Assembly: GCA_036429605.1 (NCBI GenBank)
Contig: CM071590.1
Span: forward strand, 6,510,001-6,574,000
Length of the DNA stretch: 64,000 nt
From: Cladobotryum mycophilum
Taxonomy: Eukaryota > Ascomycota > Sordariomycetes > Hypocreales > Hypocreaceae
Direction: 5' to 3'
The notes under the pieces were generated by a model. It was not told where the DNA came from and ran no database searches. It saw only the letters and a program-made list of their open reading frames with translations. Below are positions 45,710 through 57,841 of the stretch, in pieces. The position numbers and the translations under genes are program-made. How positions within the stretch are numbered: the first letter of the stretch is position 1; every line of letters starts with the position of its first letter.

Positions 45710-46618
45710 CTACCCTTCAGTTACTTCAACAGCATCTAGTTTTATGGGCGTACTTGTTCCTGAAAACGGGCACACCCCTTGTCCCTCTGAAGCGTCGTCT
45801 ACTTCATCGCCGAGTATCTTTTTGCCGTGCAGGTATCCCTCGCGCTCAACCTCCACCTCTTCCGAGTCTTTGGGCGCAAACTCGGCGCCATCTTTGACGT
45901 GCCATTTTGCCATGAGGTCATTTTGCACCCAGATGACTTTGTTAAGGGCCGTGACGAGGGCGATTTTGCGAGGCATGGGGAGACGTGGGTGGGAGAGGAT
46001 GGCTTGCGTCATAATATCTTGTATGAAGCCGAGACACACTCCGAGATGGACGTATTCGATGTGGAGGGGATGGTTTCTCCCAAGGCCGACGTGCATCATG
46101 CTAGATCCATTTGTATCAGTTTCTAACGCATCTCAAGTATTGCAAGGTAGAAAGTGTACGTACCCAACCTTGTCGAGATACTCCCAAAACTCCATCTTAC
46201 TCGGATCAGAGCACAGCTTGGTCAAATAGGCACGCAGAAACATCTTCCTGTGCAAGATCTGGGGGCTGTTCTCGTCGGGCGCTTCGTCGAGGGGCCCGTC
46301 GAAGGAGGTGCTTCGGGTGGTGAATGCGCGGGCGGTGATGTCGTATTGGAGGAGCTTCTTGTAGACGATATTGACTACGGCGGGGATGAGGGCCTTGATG
46401 TATTTGGAGCCGGTGATGAGGGCCTCTATATCGCCTATTTTTATTTTGTTTTGTGTGGTTAGATGTGTGAGGCTGTGGGGAGGTTTGGATGGGGAGTGTT
46501 AGATGGGATGCGTACGGCTGGAGAAGTCGAGGAATGAGTGCAGGTATTGGATGCGTATCTCGAGGTTTGTGTAGAGATCCTCGCGCTGGATATGTTTCAT
46601 AGGTCTTGAAGTTGCCAT
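45710..46618 (-). CDS. Protoglobin-family haem protein
   Basis: Predicted cytosolic single-domain globin of 254 residues of the fungal protoglobin group. Three exons: 46618-46516, 46434-46164 and 46100-45710, giving one continuous frame. Donors are GTACGC and GTACGT, acceptors AATAG and TCTAG. The helical core runs from ALITGSKYIKALIPAVV through MFLRAYLTKLC to HVGLGRNHPLHIEYVH and LGFIQDIMTQAIL, with a conserved LNKVIWVQNDLMAKW near the end. Histidines in the KVG..HVGLG and YVH segments are candidates for haem ligation. The last 40 residues are acidic and low-complexity. Protoglobins bind O2, CO and NO, and some act as sensors; no fused signalling domain is present here. Convergent with the FUSC-like gene. 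Confidence 0.78.
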
Positions 46619-48259
46619 GTTTGTCTGGGAAGAGCTGATCGTATAATCAAAAGTGACTTTCTGTTAGGAAGAGATTTACGATATTGGATCGTGAAGATGT
46701 AAATATATGGATATTTTGTTTGCTCAAGTGGTTCGGTTTTGTTGTACAGGGTAAGTGAGTCTTGGATGCAATGGATGTGATGAGAGGTGATGCTATGAGA
46801 TGCGATGCCTCTTCTTTACGTCTTGGATTGTCTTCAATTATAGCTATGGAGGTTTTTTCATCTCTATAGTGACGAAATGTGTATGTTGGTTCAATTTGAC
46901 TCAACTGGTCATGTATGGCGAGGTCGTCAGACCACATCGGAGTAAAGACTGAGAAGTGGTCTGACTGGTGGGGTTGTGTAAGGGGAGCCTCATCGTGGTG
47001 CAACCCGACATCTGCCGCAATATCAGTTGCTGAACTTGATGTTGACTATGAGCATTTTATGTCAATGCACTGGGCCTATTGATTGATTCTGGATTTGGTG
47101 TATGGGGAATATGTGTACGGGGACTTAAATGTTGGATACAGGCGTGCAAACAAGGAACGAAGAGCTATGGTGCGTGAGTGAGCGACCTATGTGTCTACGT
47201 AGATCAATGTTGCTCAAGCAGGAATGGCTATTCTATTTGGGTAAATATCTCTTTAGTCTTATGGTTCACAGATAAAATAGTACATGGTTTTATTAATGAG
47301 GTTCCATGTCCAATCTGTTGGATATTTGGCTTCCATGTTGGTACACGTTGCTTTTCTCAATGCACAGTGATGACAGCCAAGACGGCTCTGATGGCTGCTG
47401 GCGCATGATATGGTTAGTGGTCTCCGTTACTGTGCGTCATGGTGGGTTTGTTCCTGAATGCTGACCGAGTGGCTTAATTAAATTACTGTCTTACACATTC
47501 CAAGCCAAAGCATGGAATCGCTCTTGGAGCTTGAAACATTTCGAATTCTAGTCAAATACGGCCGAATGCGTTTCTGCTCAGCTGAGCATGTTGTCCACTT
47601 GGACAATTGATTGAATTGCTTCAGTACAATTGTTGCTGCTGTGTCGATAGAGCGTACACAGTACTGATCAACAAACAAGCACTCACCGTCGTCTCCATCC
47701 ATCTAAGCCCTGCCGATATTTACTTATAGTTCATGCTGAATGACGACGTAGTGCCTATCTAATGGGTCCCAATATGGAACGTTACGCTGCTCCACGGAGA
47801 CCGCACTCCTCCCAGCCCGTGTCTCCTCCACTTCCTCGAATTGCGATAGACATGTTTTTCCGTCTCTCTCCATCGGAGCTATCCCCGATAGATAAGCTGC
47901 TTTGGGTACAAATATTTGTTACAAGTACGGAGTTTTTGGGAGGATTAAATTTACAGGCCCTGTCGTGAAACTTTCCACCCCTAGATCGGTTGTATTCGCA
48001 TTTGCCCCCCTGGAACCGAGCTTCGGAGGCTGATGCGACCTCGGGATATCGTCAAAATCCCCCCCCCGGAGTGTGAAAAATAAAGGCCTGTTCTGAACCC
48101 TTTGGCCCTGGTCTTGGTCCCTTAGCTTCTTCCATCTGGTGTGATTTGATTCATCTAGCTCTTTTTATCTGGTCAGATCCCCCCGCGGGAAAGTGGTTCG
48201 ATCTTCTTGTACGATTTTGGCATCCCATCATCAACTCTCAGAGCTCCCCCGCCAAAAGA
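46619..48259. other. Divergent intergenic region
   Basis: About 1.6 kb between the protoglobin and hexosaminidase starts. No gene supported. Contains a nine-C run at 48059-48067. An open frame in phase with the hexosaminidase begins at 48146 but precedes the signal peptide and looks like leader. Confidence 0.5.
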
Positions 48260-50199
48260 ATGTTACACAGGGCTGTCTTCGCCTTGGTGGCGGCCGCTGT
48301 GGCTTTCACCCCGGTCAACGCCCTCTGGCCCGTCCCCAAGCACTCGTCTACGGGCAACAAGGTGCTCTTCATCGACCAGGCCGTCGAAGTGACCTACAAC
48401 GGCCAAAGTGTACGCTGGACTCCTCCTCCCCATTCTAACTCCCCGTTGGCGGACCGTGGTGATGGCGAACATCTTGCTGAGACGGAAATCATTAATCAAC
48501 AGGTCTCCTACACGGCTGGCTACGTCCCTCCCGGCGGCCCCAAGTTCAACAGCAAGGAAATCATCCAGAGCGGCGTCTCGCGCACCTTTGGAGCCATCTT
48601 CCAGCAGGGTTTCGTGCCGTGGATGCTTCGGGAGCGCGGATCCGATTACGAACCTACTCTGGGCGGCGCCAACAGCACGCGAATCAAGACGTTGAAAATC
48701 GTACAGACCAAGGAGGACGATGAGAATACATTCAAGCCCAAGGTCGGCACGGTCGATGAGTCCTATACCTTGAACGTCACTGTGACTGGCCATGCCTCCA
48801 TTCAGGCTGTGTCTTCGACCGGTGTGCTTCGCGCGCTCGAGACGTTTTCGCAGTTGTTCTTCAAGCATAGCTCCGGGACGGCGTGGTACACATCTAATGC
48901 GCCCGTTGCGATTAACGATGCGCCCAAGTTCCCGCATCGTGGTCTCCTGCTCGATGTTGGACGCCACTGGTTCGAGGTTTCTGATATTAAGAGGACTATT
49001 GATGCATTGGCTATGAATAAGATGAACGTGCTGCACCTGCACATCACCGAGACGCAGTCATGGCCATTGGAGATTCCCTCTCTGCCTCTGCTTGCCGAGA
49101 AGGGCGCCTATCACAAGGGCCTTACCTACTCCCCGCAGGATATTGCCGGAATTCAAGAGTACGGTGTTCACCGCGGCGTGCAGGTGGTTCTAGAGATTGA
49201 CATGCCCGGCCATGTTGGTGTTGAAAACGCTTATCCCGGCGTCAGCGTAGCCTATAACGCACACCCCTGGCAGTGGTATTGCGCGCAGCCTCCTTGCGGT
49301 TCGTTCCGATTGAACAATACCGATACTGAAAAGTTCATCGACAAGCTGTTTGAAGATTTGCTGCCACGCCTGTCCCCTTACACCACCTACTTCCATACCG
49401 GAGGCGACGAGTACAAGGCCAACAACTCGCTGCTGGACCCCGCTCTCAAGACCAACAACATGCAAGTTCTCCAGCCGCTGCTGCAGAGATTCATTGACCA
49501 CGCGCACGGCAAGGTCCGCGAGCTTGGACTTACGCCTCTTGTTTGGGAGGAGATGGTGCTCGACTGGAATGCCACTCTGGGTAAAGACGTTATTGTCCAG
49601 ACCTGGCTAGGCAAAGGCGCAATCCAGAAGTTGGCAGAAAAAGGACACAAGGTCATTGATAGCAGCAATGACTTCTACGTAAGTAAATGATCGACTAGCA
49701 CTGGTTTAAGCATAAGCCGTGGCTTTTGTTTTTGGTCTCCATCGTTGCTAATATGCCGTGTTTTCTATAGTACCTTGACTGCGGCCGTGGAGAGTGGCTC
49801 GACTCCCCCAACGGAGAAGCCTTTGACAACAGCTATCCCTTCCCTGACTGGTGCAGTCCGACCAAGAACTGGCGCCTCATGTACTCGCACGAGCCGACCG
49901 ACGGCGTCTCTGCAGAGGCTGCCAAGAACATCCTGGGCGGCGAGGTGTGCCTCTGGACCGAGACGGTCGACACGACTAGCTTGGATTCCATTCTCTGGCC
50001 GAGAGCGGCCGCCGCGGCTGAGATCTGGTGGTCGGGCAAGACTGATGCAAAGGGCGCGAACAGGTCGCAGGTTGATGCCCGGCCGCGCTTGTCGGAGCAG
50101 AGGGAGAGGATGTTGGCGAGGGGCGTGAGGGGGACGCCTATCACGCAGCTGTGGTGCGATCAGGTGGATGTTGAGAACTGCGTGAATGGGATTGTATAG
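48260..50199 (+). CDS. Secreted GH20 beta-N-acetylhexosaminidase
   Basis: Extracellular exo-enzyme that cleaves terminal GlcNAc from chitooligosaccharides. Signal peptide MLHRAVFALVAAAVAFTPVNA, then the N-terminal domain starting LWPVPKH. The catalytic barrel carries HRGLLLDVGRHWF, MNKMNVLHLHITETQSWPLE, VVLEIDMPGHVG and the catalytic Asp-Glu pair in YFHTGGDEYK. The end has LGGEVCLWTE and RAAAAAEIWW. Exon ends: a certain intron lies at 49679-49770 (GTAAGT...TATAG). A probable intron at 48410-48502 (GTACGC...CAACAG, 93 nt) would remove a segment that is not typical of the family and join TYNGQS to VSYTAGYVPPGGPKF, giving 584 residues. That intron is divisible by three and free of stops, so retention would still give a complete protein with 31 extra residues. 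Confidence 0.93.
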
Positions 50200-51745
50200 A
50201 ATGGGAGATACTAGTTGAACTACGAGCATGTCGCATCGCATCTAGAGTTGCAATAGAGGTACATAAAAGTTAGACACATTATACGAGCAACTTCAATGAG
50301 ATCTTATTCTCAGTAACTACCGCAATGCGGCTGTCGCTGCTTGCGTCCCCGTTTCATGTATTTGAGACCAGGAACCATGCCCTGTGTCCGGTTTTGCCTC
50401 TCCTACTTGTACAATAAATGCTGCCTACAATGCTTCTTACCTGCATGCAAAAAATAGTGGGCAGCCAGTATTGCAACCTCATGTTGGATTACAGTGACGG
50501 TTTGAGACATTTGTGCGTGGCCAAGAGAAACCGGCGTCATCACGCCTTTCTGCCATGCTACCCAAGAACTAAACTCATTAGACAGCTTGCCTTCTCGGTG
50601 CATTCTCTGTATAGCGTGTTTCCCTACCCCCACGGAGCTTCTTATCAATCTCAAGCTGCTGAGTCTGGTTCTAAAGCCAAAGCCACTTTAGGCTTGTGGC
50701 TTTGTTCCCTTGACAATCGTGCGTGCCACCAACTTGCATCTTGGCGTATCAAGTTAGTCTGACCATCAACGTGACAGCTGGAGAAAGCCGGACGATCTTT
50801 TTCTTTTGGGGCGGAGTCTTCCGCTTTTCCCGTCCATCTTCTCTCCACACTGGGGTTATTATAGCAGGCTGCATAATAGTAGAAAACCAGAAGGATTCGC
50901 CGCATTGAGGGTTGCAAGAATGCGAGGGAGGGGAGAAACTCGGACGGCAAGGTTACGGCCAAGCCGAGTAAGCATGCAAAATTTGGCTGCCAAACCTGCA
51001 TTAGCTCGCGTCTTCCTACCTCTGCAGAGTGCTGGACCGGTGCGTAATCCAAGGCAAAGATCTCCAACACATGTCTCACTCGCTCACACCATGCGCCGCC
51101 GTCCATATGGGGGAGCATGGGGGAGAGCATGGGAGGAGGCACGGAGGACAACCAAGCAATGTTGCAGATGGTGGGCGAAAAAATAAATAAAGTGATTACC
51201 TGTTTTGCTCAAAACCGCGCGGTCTCCCCTCGAAAGGGCCTTGGGCGTTGTAACCCAATTGTAAACCTTTAAAAGCGTGGTCAAAACCCACGAGCCAATC
51301 CCCCCATGTGGTGAGCGGGATTCTGCCGAAAAGGAGTTTCAGAAAGGTTTCCTTCATCCCCCGCGTTTGAAGGAGGGAAAGGGAGAGAAAAAGGGAAGAC
51401 GAAGAAAATACGACCCGAACGGAACTGCGACTCGAGATAATGGATAAGACCTGTTGACACCTTCACATTGTGAGGAGACAACACTCGAGAGCTTTCACCC
51501 CTGCTCTGCTCCGCTCTGATTTTGAACACCCCCGCCGGACGAAACGCAAGAGAGGAGGAGGAGGCAATACGATCGATCACACTCGGCACGCACCCGACCG
51601 CGGCATTGCTGACGCCCCAACGCCCATATTCGATGGATGTGAAGGATTTACATGGGTGATGCCGAAAAAGCTCTTCCCTCTTGTAACGAAACGTAAGGGC
51701 TAGATTGGCAACAAAGGAAACAAAAAAACACATACACATACAACA
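50200..51745. other. Intergenic region between hexosaminidase and PTH11-like genes
   Basis: About 1.5 kb, no gene supported; open frames on both strands near 50650-51150 and 51280-51770 lack motifs. The A/C-rich sequence directly before 51746 looks like a leader. Confidence 0.5.
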
Positions 51746-53215
51746 ATGGTGGAAGATAGGAGTCATGAGATTATTGCGGCTACGGCGACGACATGGGGAC
51801 TTGCGGTGCTCCTCGTCGGGCTCAGGGTTGTGAGTCGCAGGATCAGAGGGCTCAAGTTATGGTTGGATGACTGGCTTATTATGGCTTCCTTGGTACGAGT
51901 CTCCGTTTTCCATGGGAAGAAGTGGCTTTATTGTTCAAGAATATTCTGGATCTAATCAGTCAACGCAGGTTTGGTCGTGCGCTCAAACCTTTACCATCAT
52001 TGGCTACCGTGAGTACCATCCCCCTTTGTATCGATCTGCGCGTCGACAACCCGCAGCATCCATCCGTTTGATCTCGACTTGAGCTTACCCGCCCCTCGTA
52101 GAAACAAAACATGGGCTTGGAAAGCATATTCAGGACGCTCCGCCGGATGCTGCGTATGCTTGGGCTGTTGGGCTCTTTATTGCTGAGATGACATATGCCG
52201 TCGGCTTGGTCTTTGTGAAGTGGGCTATCCTGGCCTTTTACTGGCGCATCTTTCATTCTCTACAGACGATCAAACTGCCGATCTGGATCATCCTTGGCAT
52301 TGTTTGTGCGTGGGGTATCGCGAATGTAAGGCGCCAAATTCTTCCCAATGGGAAGAGAGCAATGTGTTAATGAATGTGTACAGGTCCTACTCATCATCTT
52401 TCAATGCGTACCGGTCTATGCCTTTTGGGCTCGGTTTGACCCGCACAATCCTCTACCATCCACAGATTATCACTGCGGCGTGGACGACAAGAGGTTCTTC
52501 TACGGAAGCGCGATCCCGAATATTCTCACAGACATTATCCTGATTGCGGTTCCCGTCCCCTATATTTACACGATCCGTCTGCCATTCCCTCAAAAGTTGG
52601 GGTTGGTCAGCGTCTTTCTAGTCGGCGCCTTGTGAGTACTACTGCTTGGATGGATTCATTCTGTGGCTGACGAGTTTCAACAGTGTTATTATAATCTCCA
52701 TTGTCCGACTAGTCTATCTGATGGAGTTAGATTTGGCATCTCTAGATATTACCTGGAACTTTGTCAACGTATCCATGTGGTCAAGTCTGGAAGGAAACTT
52801 GGCCATCGTATGCGGTATGTTTCATTGCAATTTCATCCACCCCATTTGCACCCATCAATGCTAACTCTTACTAGCCTGCCTCCCATCTCTTAAGCCACTC
52901 TTTGACTTAGTCTTCAACGGAACCATGCGAACCAAGACGGATTCGACCAGAGGTTCCAGCGGGCTCGCCCGTGTCAAGAGTATGCCACTGGCGGATATAC
53001 CAGTGACCCCGTTTAAGCAGACATTCGACTTGGAAGACGGCATTCCTGTCCCCCTACCAACCAAGCCCAAGATGGCTGCCGAAAAGACCAGTCACTACTC
53101 TTTCTTAGAGACGGCGGATAACGACTCTGACTGCGACGTGAGCATCACAAAGGGAACATCAGTGGTGCTCCAGCGGAAGCATCTGCCGGGAGATCCGGGG
53201 TCAGCCCCTAGATAA
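51746..53215 (+). CDS. PTH11-like seven-helix membrane protein
   Basis: Integral membrane protein of 376 residues of the fungal rhodopsin-like/PTH11-related family (no CFEM domain). Six exons: 51746-51892, 51969-52008, 52102-52325, 52384-52631, 52684-52814 and 52875-53215; all junctions are consistent and total length divides by three. Helices include ATTWGLAVLLVGLRVVSRR, a loop LWLDDWLIM typical of the family, MTYAVGLVFVKWAILAFYWRI, WIILGIVCAWGI, ILTDIILIAVPVPYIY and SVFLVGAL. The conserved WSSLEGNLAIVCACLPSLKPL closes the core. The C-terminal 110 residues are Ser/Thr/Asp-rich and cytosolic. Relatives sense hydrophobic or plant-surface cues in some pathogens, but most have no known ligand. 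The very short second exon (40 nt) is easy to miss. Confidence 0.9.
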
Positions 53216-53825
53216 ACAGACCGTGCACTTTTTTTGGGAATTCACATGGTTGGGCAAAGCAAAGGAGTTTTATTTTTTTGGTGGGAGTTTTTATACACGC
53301 AGTTATGAATGCAACGGATAAATGTATATGGATGGACGGATACACAACATATACCCATACTACTATAGTTTTCTTGTTAATACCTAACTTCAATCTTTAT
53401 GACAGACCATATTATTCTGTAAAAAAAAACAGTGGCTGGCGCTCATTAATCCAACACGACCACTCGGCAGGGAGCCCGTTTGCAAGGGGGAAAGAAAACG
53501 GTCCTGTGCATCATCCCGTTCAGGGGATGCAATTCGCGTCGTTCGGGGGTTGGCTAGTGGACCCAGGTCTCGTATTTTCCAAGGTTCCCTGTTTCTTAAC
53601 AGATCAAAGTGCGGACAACGCCTCCCTTAGGTTCACGGTTGACCCCCTGGTAGTCGGGTGTGTGCTTACTGAGTGGGAATTGTTGAGCCATGTCACCGTT
53701 TCAACACGAAGAAGAAAGTAATAATACAGAAAACATAAAAAGGCCGAGACGGGCGCCAATGCTTTTTTTGTTTTCCTCCTTCAGGCGTTGGACTTTTTGA
53801 ACAACGTCCCGGGTAAACCTACAAG
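53216..53825. other. Intergenic region upstream of the aspartic protease gene
   Basis: About 610 bp. An open frame at 53278-53721 has no family resemblance and lies partly in A/T-rich sequence; not called. No regulatory site stands out. Confidence 0.5.
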
Positions 53826-55024
53826 ATGCATTTGATATCGTCGCGTTCGGCGCTGCTGCCATGGTTTCTCATACCGTCGCTTGCGGCCGCGGCCCTCCCT
53901 GTGGGTGTAATTGAGATTCCCCTGCAGCGCATCAAGAACCAGAGTGCATATGGCGTCGAGATTATGCTCGGCAATCCTCCCCAAAAGGTCATTACCTCTG
54001 CTGATACAGGTAGTCCGACCTATGGCTTTGAATCGCCCAGTGAGTAAAAGCCCATGGATTTCTAGGAGTAATGCATCATTCACTAAACAATGCCATCCCA
54101 GTCAACACCGTCTGCCAGCAGGGCCTCTGCTCAGCGTATGGGACGTACAACAACCTAACCTCCTCAACGGCCGAGTGGCTCAGTGGCGACTACAGCAACT
54201 TTCTCATCGACCATGGCTTTGGAAGCTTCATGAACGACACGCTGCGCATCGGCGGCGTCACGCTTGAGAACATGAACTTTGGCGTCGTCGAGAAGAACTA
54301 TGCTTCGTTCCCTATTACCGGCCAGCAGACTGCCATCTTTGGTCTCGGTGCCATGTGCAGCACCAAGGCCTGCGATACCTATCCTACCGTTCTTCAGCAG
54401 CTGTACGAACACGGCGCCATCTCTAGACGCGCCTTCAGCGTCTATCTCGGCCCCAACAACCAGAATGCTACGGGGACGATTCTGATCGGAGGGATTGACC
54501 GGGCCAAACGGCAGGGTCCAGTCTTTAAGCGCAAGGTCTGGGATCCTACGAACCCGCAGGCGAACATGCAGCCCAACTTTATCAACATCATCGGCATGGA
54601 GTTGCAGCTGTCGAACGGAGTAAACACGCCATATACGTATCCCAATGAGACCTATGCCTTGATGGATACCGGCACTCCTGGCTGGTACATGCCCCAGAAA
54701 ATGTACGGACTGGTCGCGCAGTACTTTGGTATCCAGAACCCGAACCCGAACAATGATCTGGTGGTTGACTGCAAGTACCGTACCCCCACCAAAGACTCCC
54801 TTGCAGTCGATTTTGGTGATGGAGCCAAGATCGCGGTGCCGCTGCATCGCATTGTGACCCAGCTGGAAAACGGCAACTGCATTGTCCCTATTGCTCCCTA
54901 TGGCCAACTCCTTGGTGACCCGTTCCTGAGGGGTCTTTACTTTACGTTTGACTATGATGAGCTTACGGTGGAGTTTGCTGCCGTCAAGTATACTGACGAC
55001 TGTGATATTGTCAAGATTGAGTAA
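53826..55024 (+). CDS. Secreted pepsin-type (A1) aspartic protease
   Basis: Extracellular endopeptidase of 378 residues. Exons 53826-54039 and 54102-55024 join over a 62-nt intron (GTGAGT donor, CACTAAA branch region, CCCAG acceptor). The signal peptide is about 23 residues (MHLISSRSALLPWFLIPSLAAAA). Both catalytic motifs are present: SADTGSPTYGF near residue 59 and ALMDTGTPGWYMP in the second lobe. Between them are GFGSFMNDTLRIGG, FGLGAMCS and TGTILIGGID, and the end has GDPFLRGLYFTFDYD, all typical of fungal A1 enzymes. There is little room for a propeptide: only about 15 residues separate the signal peptide from the mature-type beta strand. Asn-linked sites occur (NNLTSS, NQNATG). No GPI signal or C-terminal extension. 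A nutritional or host-degrading secreted protease is a reasonable inference. Confidence 0.93.
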
Positions 55025-55121
55025 TGTTTCAACTGAATCGTATGTGGTATGAGGAAATGCATGATAATCAGATTTAGAAAAGACTGGCTACAGAGGACAC
55101 GACCAAATTATGTATAGTATA
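55025..55121. other. Short convergent spacer
   Basis: Only 97 bp between the stop codons of the protease and the DUF7708-type gene; their 3' UTRs must overlap. Confidence 0.6.
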
Positions 55122-57337
55122 TCACGATAGAAACATTGATAAAGTATTGAATCCCTGACCCTCTAGTAGTCCACTTGCCGGAGCAAATATCTCCACCCGA
55201 TTTGGGAACCAGTTCTGGCAATATTGGCTTGTCAGAGGATTGGTTATGATTAGCTTAAACACGAGACCACTTTGACTTCTTTCGACTGCCTCAACCAGGC
55301 TGTTCAAGAACTGCATCACTGCATGCATGCCCGAGACATACGTATCGCTTTCAAACCATGGGGTTTCGTCCAACATGCAGAAGATGATGCCTACCCAAAC
55401 ACGTTTTAGTAATTCCTCAAAGAGGCGACACAGTGATGGCAGATCTTGGGCTTGGATGGCTTGAATCTCTGCGTAGCCGATGAAGCTTAAGCCGGGATTC
55501 TGATGCATACTAGCGAGGGCAAGGAGCACCTGCGTCGCAAGCGACCGTATCATACCATTGGGCCCTTGAGCAGCATCTCTTGTATCCAAATGGAGGCGAC
55601 AAAAGTATGCAAGAGGGTGTAAGTGATTGTGACGACCAGTGGTTTGGGCTAGCATGGCACACATGTAGCTAAAGGGCGACACCATCTCCGCTGGGTTAAA
55701 GTTTGAATCCATGCCATGAACAACGAGAGTCTGAGAAGCCATGGACTTGAACCATTCTTGGAAGAGAGGGTTTTGCATCACAAACGTAACGGCAGCTTGG
55801 TGCTGGGGGTTTAGCTGTCGACCGTGGAAGATGACAAAGTCGTGTTCTGCTCTGATCCGTTCTAGCTTTTGCTCTAGGTAGTTATCAGACGGATTTAGGT
55901 GCTCGAGACTGAGGAGTGCTAGAAGCTGTAGGATTGTGACGGTCAGCGGCGCCTGTTGGTACATTAAGAGGTTTCCAATGTTGAACATGTTCATGTTGAG
56001 CTGCTGGATGAATTCAGCCTGTTTTCTTTCCCTCTCATGGAGCCTGGCATTTATTGTTAGCACATAGATGGAATGGGTATTGAATGTATAGAATGGGTGT
56101 AGAATGGTGGTCGCACTCACATTGTACATCCCTCGCTAGACTATACAAGTGTTCTTCTAAGGAATGCAGCGCATCCAACCTGAGCCTCTCGAGGCCCTGA
56201 TGCACTGTAGAGAGCCCATGATTTACATCACTGCCAACTTCATTAAGCCTCTCATTAACGGAAGATATGCCGCCGTCAATGTGTTCCACCCTTTTACCGA
56301 GGGTGAGGACGTTGTGATGAGTCGTGTTGACTGCCGCATGGAGACATTGCGCAATGACAGCACTGAAGAGAGCCGCTTTATCCTCAATATTCCTACTGAG
56401 CTTTTCCTCGAGTTTCGTGCCATAGTCACTTTGCGTAACGAAAGACTTGAGTGCCTTGCCGACTAGGATGAGAGTTAAAATGCGTGGGGAAAAGCACAGA
56501 ATCAGTGGAGACTTACGCGGAGACTGCTTCAGCCATTCCGTGATGCCCTCCACAGCCTCAAGAATGGCGATATAAAGGTCTTCGGTCCTTTGTTTGAGTT
56601 CATCATTCCAGGTATACATCTGGATAAATGATTTAGAGCCTTCAATGAGTTCTGATAGCGAGTCCAGTGTTCGGATAATCATCCCTCGGATTTCCCTTTT
56701 GCGCCTTGCAGCCTGAGCCAAGATCAACAGTCAGAGCGCCATGCGCGGTTGCGAGACCTCATATGGCAGTTATTCTGGTGATTCTAGAAAGGTTTTACAC
56801 TCACATTGTATACCAATGTTAAACCGGCACAAAGAACTCCAAAGTAATCGCCGCTCGGAATCAGTTGAAAGAGGAACTCGATTCTGCAAGCGACCGAGCC
56901 AAAGGCCCTCCCCGTGCTTCGGAATGGATGCCTCCAGCTTTTGCCCTGGCGCGTGTATTCGTCGAATGCAGCTGTTGCCTCTTTCTGAACGTCGGCCCAG
57001 GTCATTGAACCGTCAAACCGAACCGCCTTTACATCCTTTTCTTTATAGCCCAGCAAGAAGCTATTCATGAATCTGACAAATGTGTGCTTTCGTGTCTCAA
57101 GACTTCCGGTAATCAGCAAAAGAGGGCAAGAGAACGCCGCAAAAGAAGAAAGATCGCTCACCTGGCAGAGGCGGGAGGTGTGGTGTACTTTTTCATCGCC
57201 TGCTTCCACGCCCATGCCGGGTCATATTCCGCATCGTTGTTCTCAATCCTGTGCTGTACATTTTCCATCTTATATGCTGTTGTATGCCCTTTGGACGAGA
57301 GCATATTGTTTGCCATGACTGGAATAGATAATGACAT
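55122..57337 (-). CDS. DUF7708-type STAND-like protein
   Basis: Predicted cytosolic helical protein of about 635 residues. Five exons: 57337-57162, 57072-56805, 56712-56517, 56462-56117 and 56043-55122; lengths sum to a multiple of three. The first four introns' donors are GTGAGC, GTGAGT, GTAAGT and GTGCGA; the last is the least certain. The N-terminal half resembles fungal DUF7708 proteins: TWADVQKEATAAFDEYTRQG, FQLIPSGDYFGVLCAGLTLVYNAA and WLKQSPLGKALKSF. A central helical, coiled-coil-like segment follows (EHIDGGISSVNERLNEVGSDV). The C-terminal part (TLVVHGMDSNF, MIRSLATQVLL, VWVGIIFCMLDETPW) has the look of a STAND P-loop NTPase core, but I see no Walker A lysine, so it is probably not an active ATPase. 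In other fungi such domains occur in NLR-like proteins; an immunity role here is inference. It is head-to-head with an AAA+ ATPase gene. Confidence 0.78.
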
Positions 57338-57841
57338 CTTAGAGCCAGACCCCCCGGAATATTGCTATCCAAGTAGAACTTCTCAAATGGATTCTGACTC
57401 CCTGTAAGCACACACTTCTCAACCACAATTTGCGGCTGGAATTATGGCATCAATATGTGCGGACGTAAGAGAGTTTAATGGATTGATACGTCATATCTCC
57501 CTCACCGAAAATTAACGCCGATTGGATGCAAATGTCAAGATGGAGTGGTGAGGTTACAGCACATACACATATTGCTTCAATAGTCTGCATAGAGGACTGA
57601 CCGATAAGCACTCCTATGGCCCTTTCCGAAAATGGTTTCCCCTCTCTATGACATATCCATGAGATAGGGGTCCAATGAGAGATCATGTCTTGGTCCTTTG
57701 AGGCCCCATAAATACCAGTGTTCATTCTTATGATAATTTATCGCATTTCTCGTCCATTCTGCGTTGATCCTTTGTAGTCTAACTATGTTTACCCTTTTAG
57801 GGTCCAGTAGTCTTGCAGCCATCAACCATCCAATACACAAT
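57338..57841. promoter_or_regulatory. Shared divergent promoter of the DUF7708-type and AAA+ genes
   Basis: About 500 bp separate the two start codons. No coding potential stands out, so both promoters must lie here, which allows co-regulation. Confidence 0.5.

Noticed and set aside
48263..49042. Minus-strand frame of 259 codons over the hexosaminidase gene
   Set aside because: Antisense shadow of GH20; no domain, no promoter or splice context.
50651..51151. 166-codon minus-strand frame between GH20 and the PTH11-like gene
   Set aside because: No recognisable family, no signal peptide and low-complexity patches; insufficient support.
53278..53721. 147-codon open frame upstream of the protease
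   Set aside because: Partly in A/T-rich and homopolymer sequence, no domain; lies in the expected promoter/3' UTR space.
54164..54907. Minus-strand frame of 247 codons over the aspartic protease
   Set aside because: Antisense shadow; the sense strand carries both catalytic DTG motifs.
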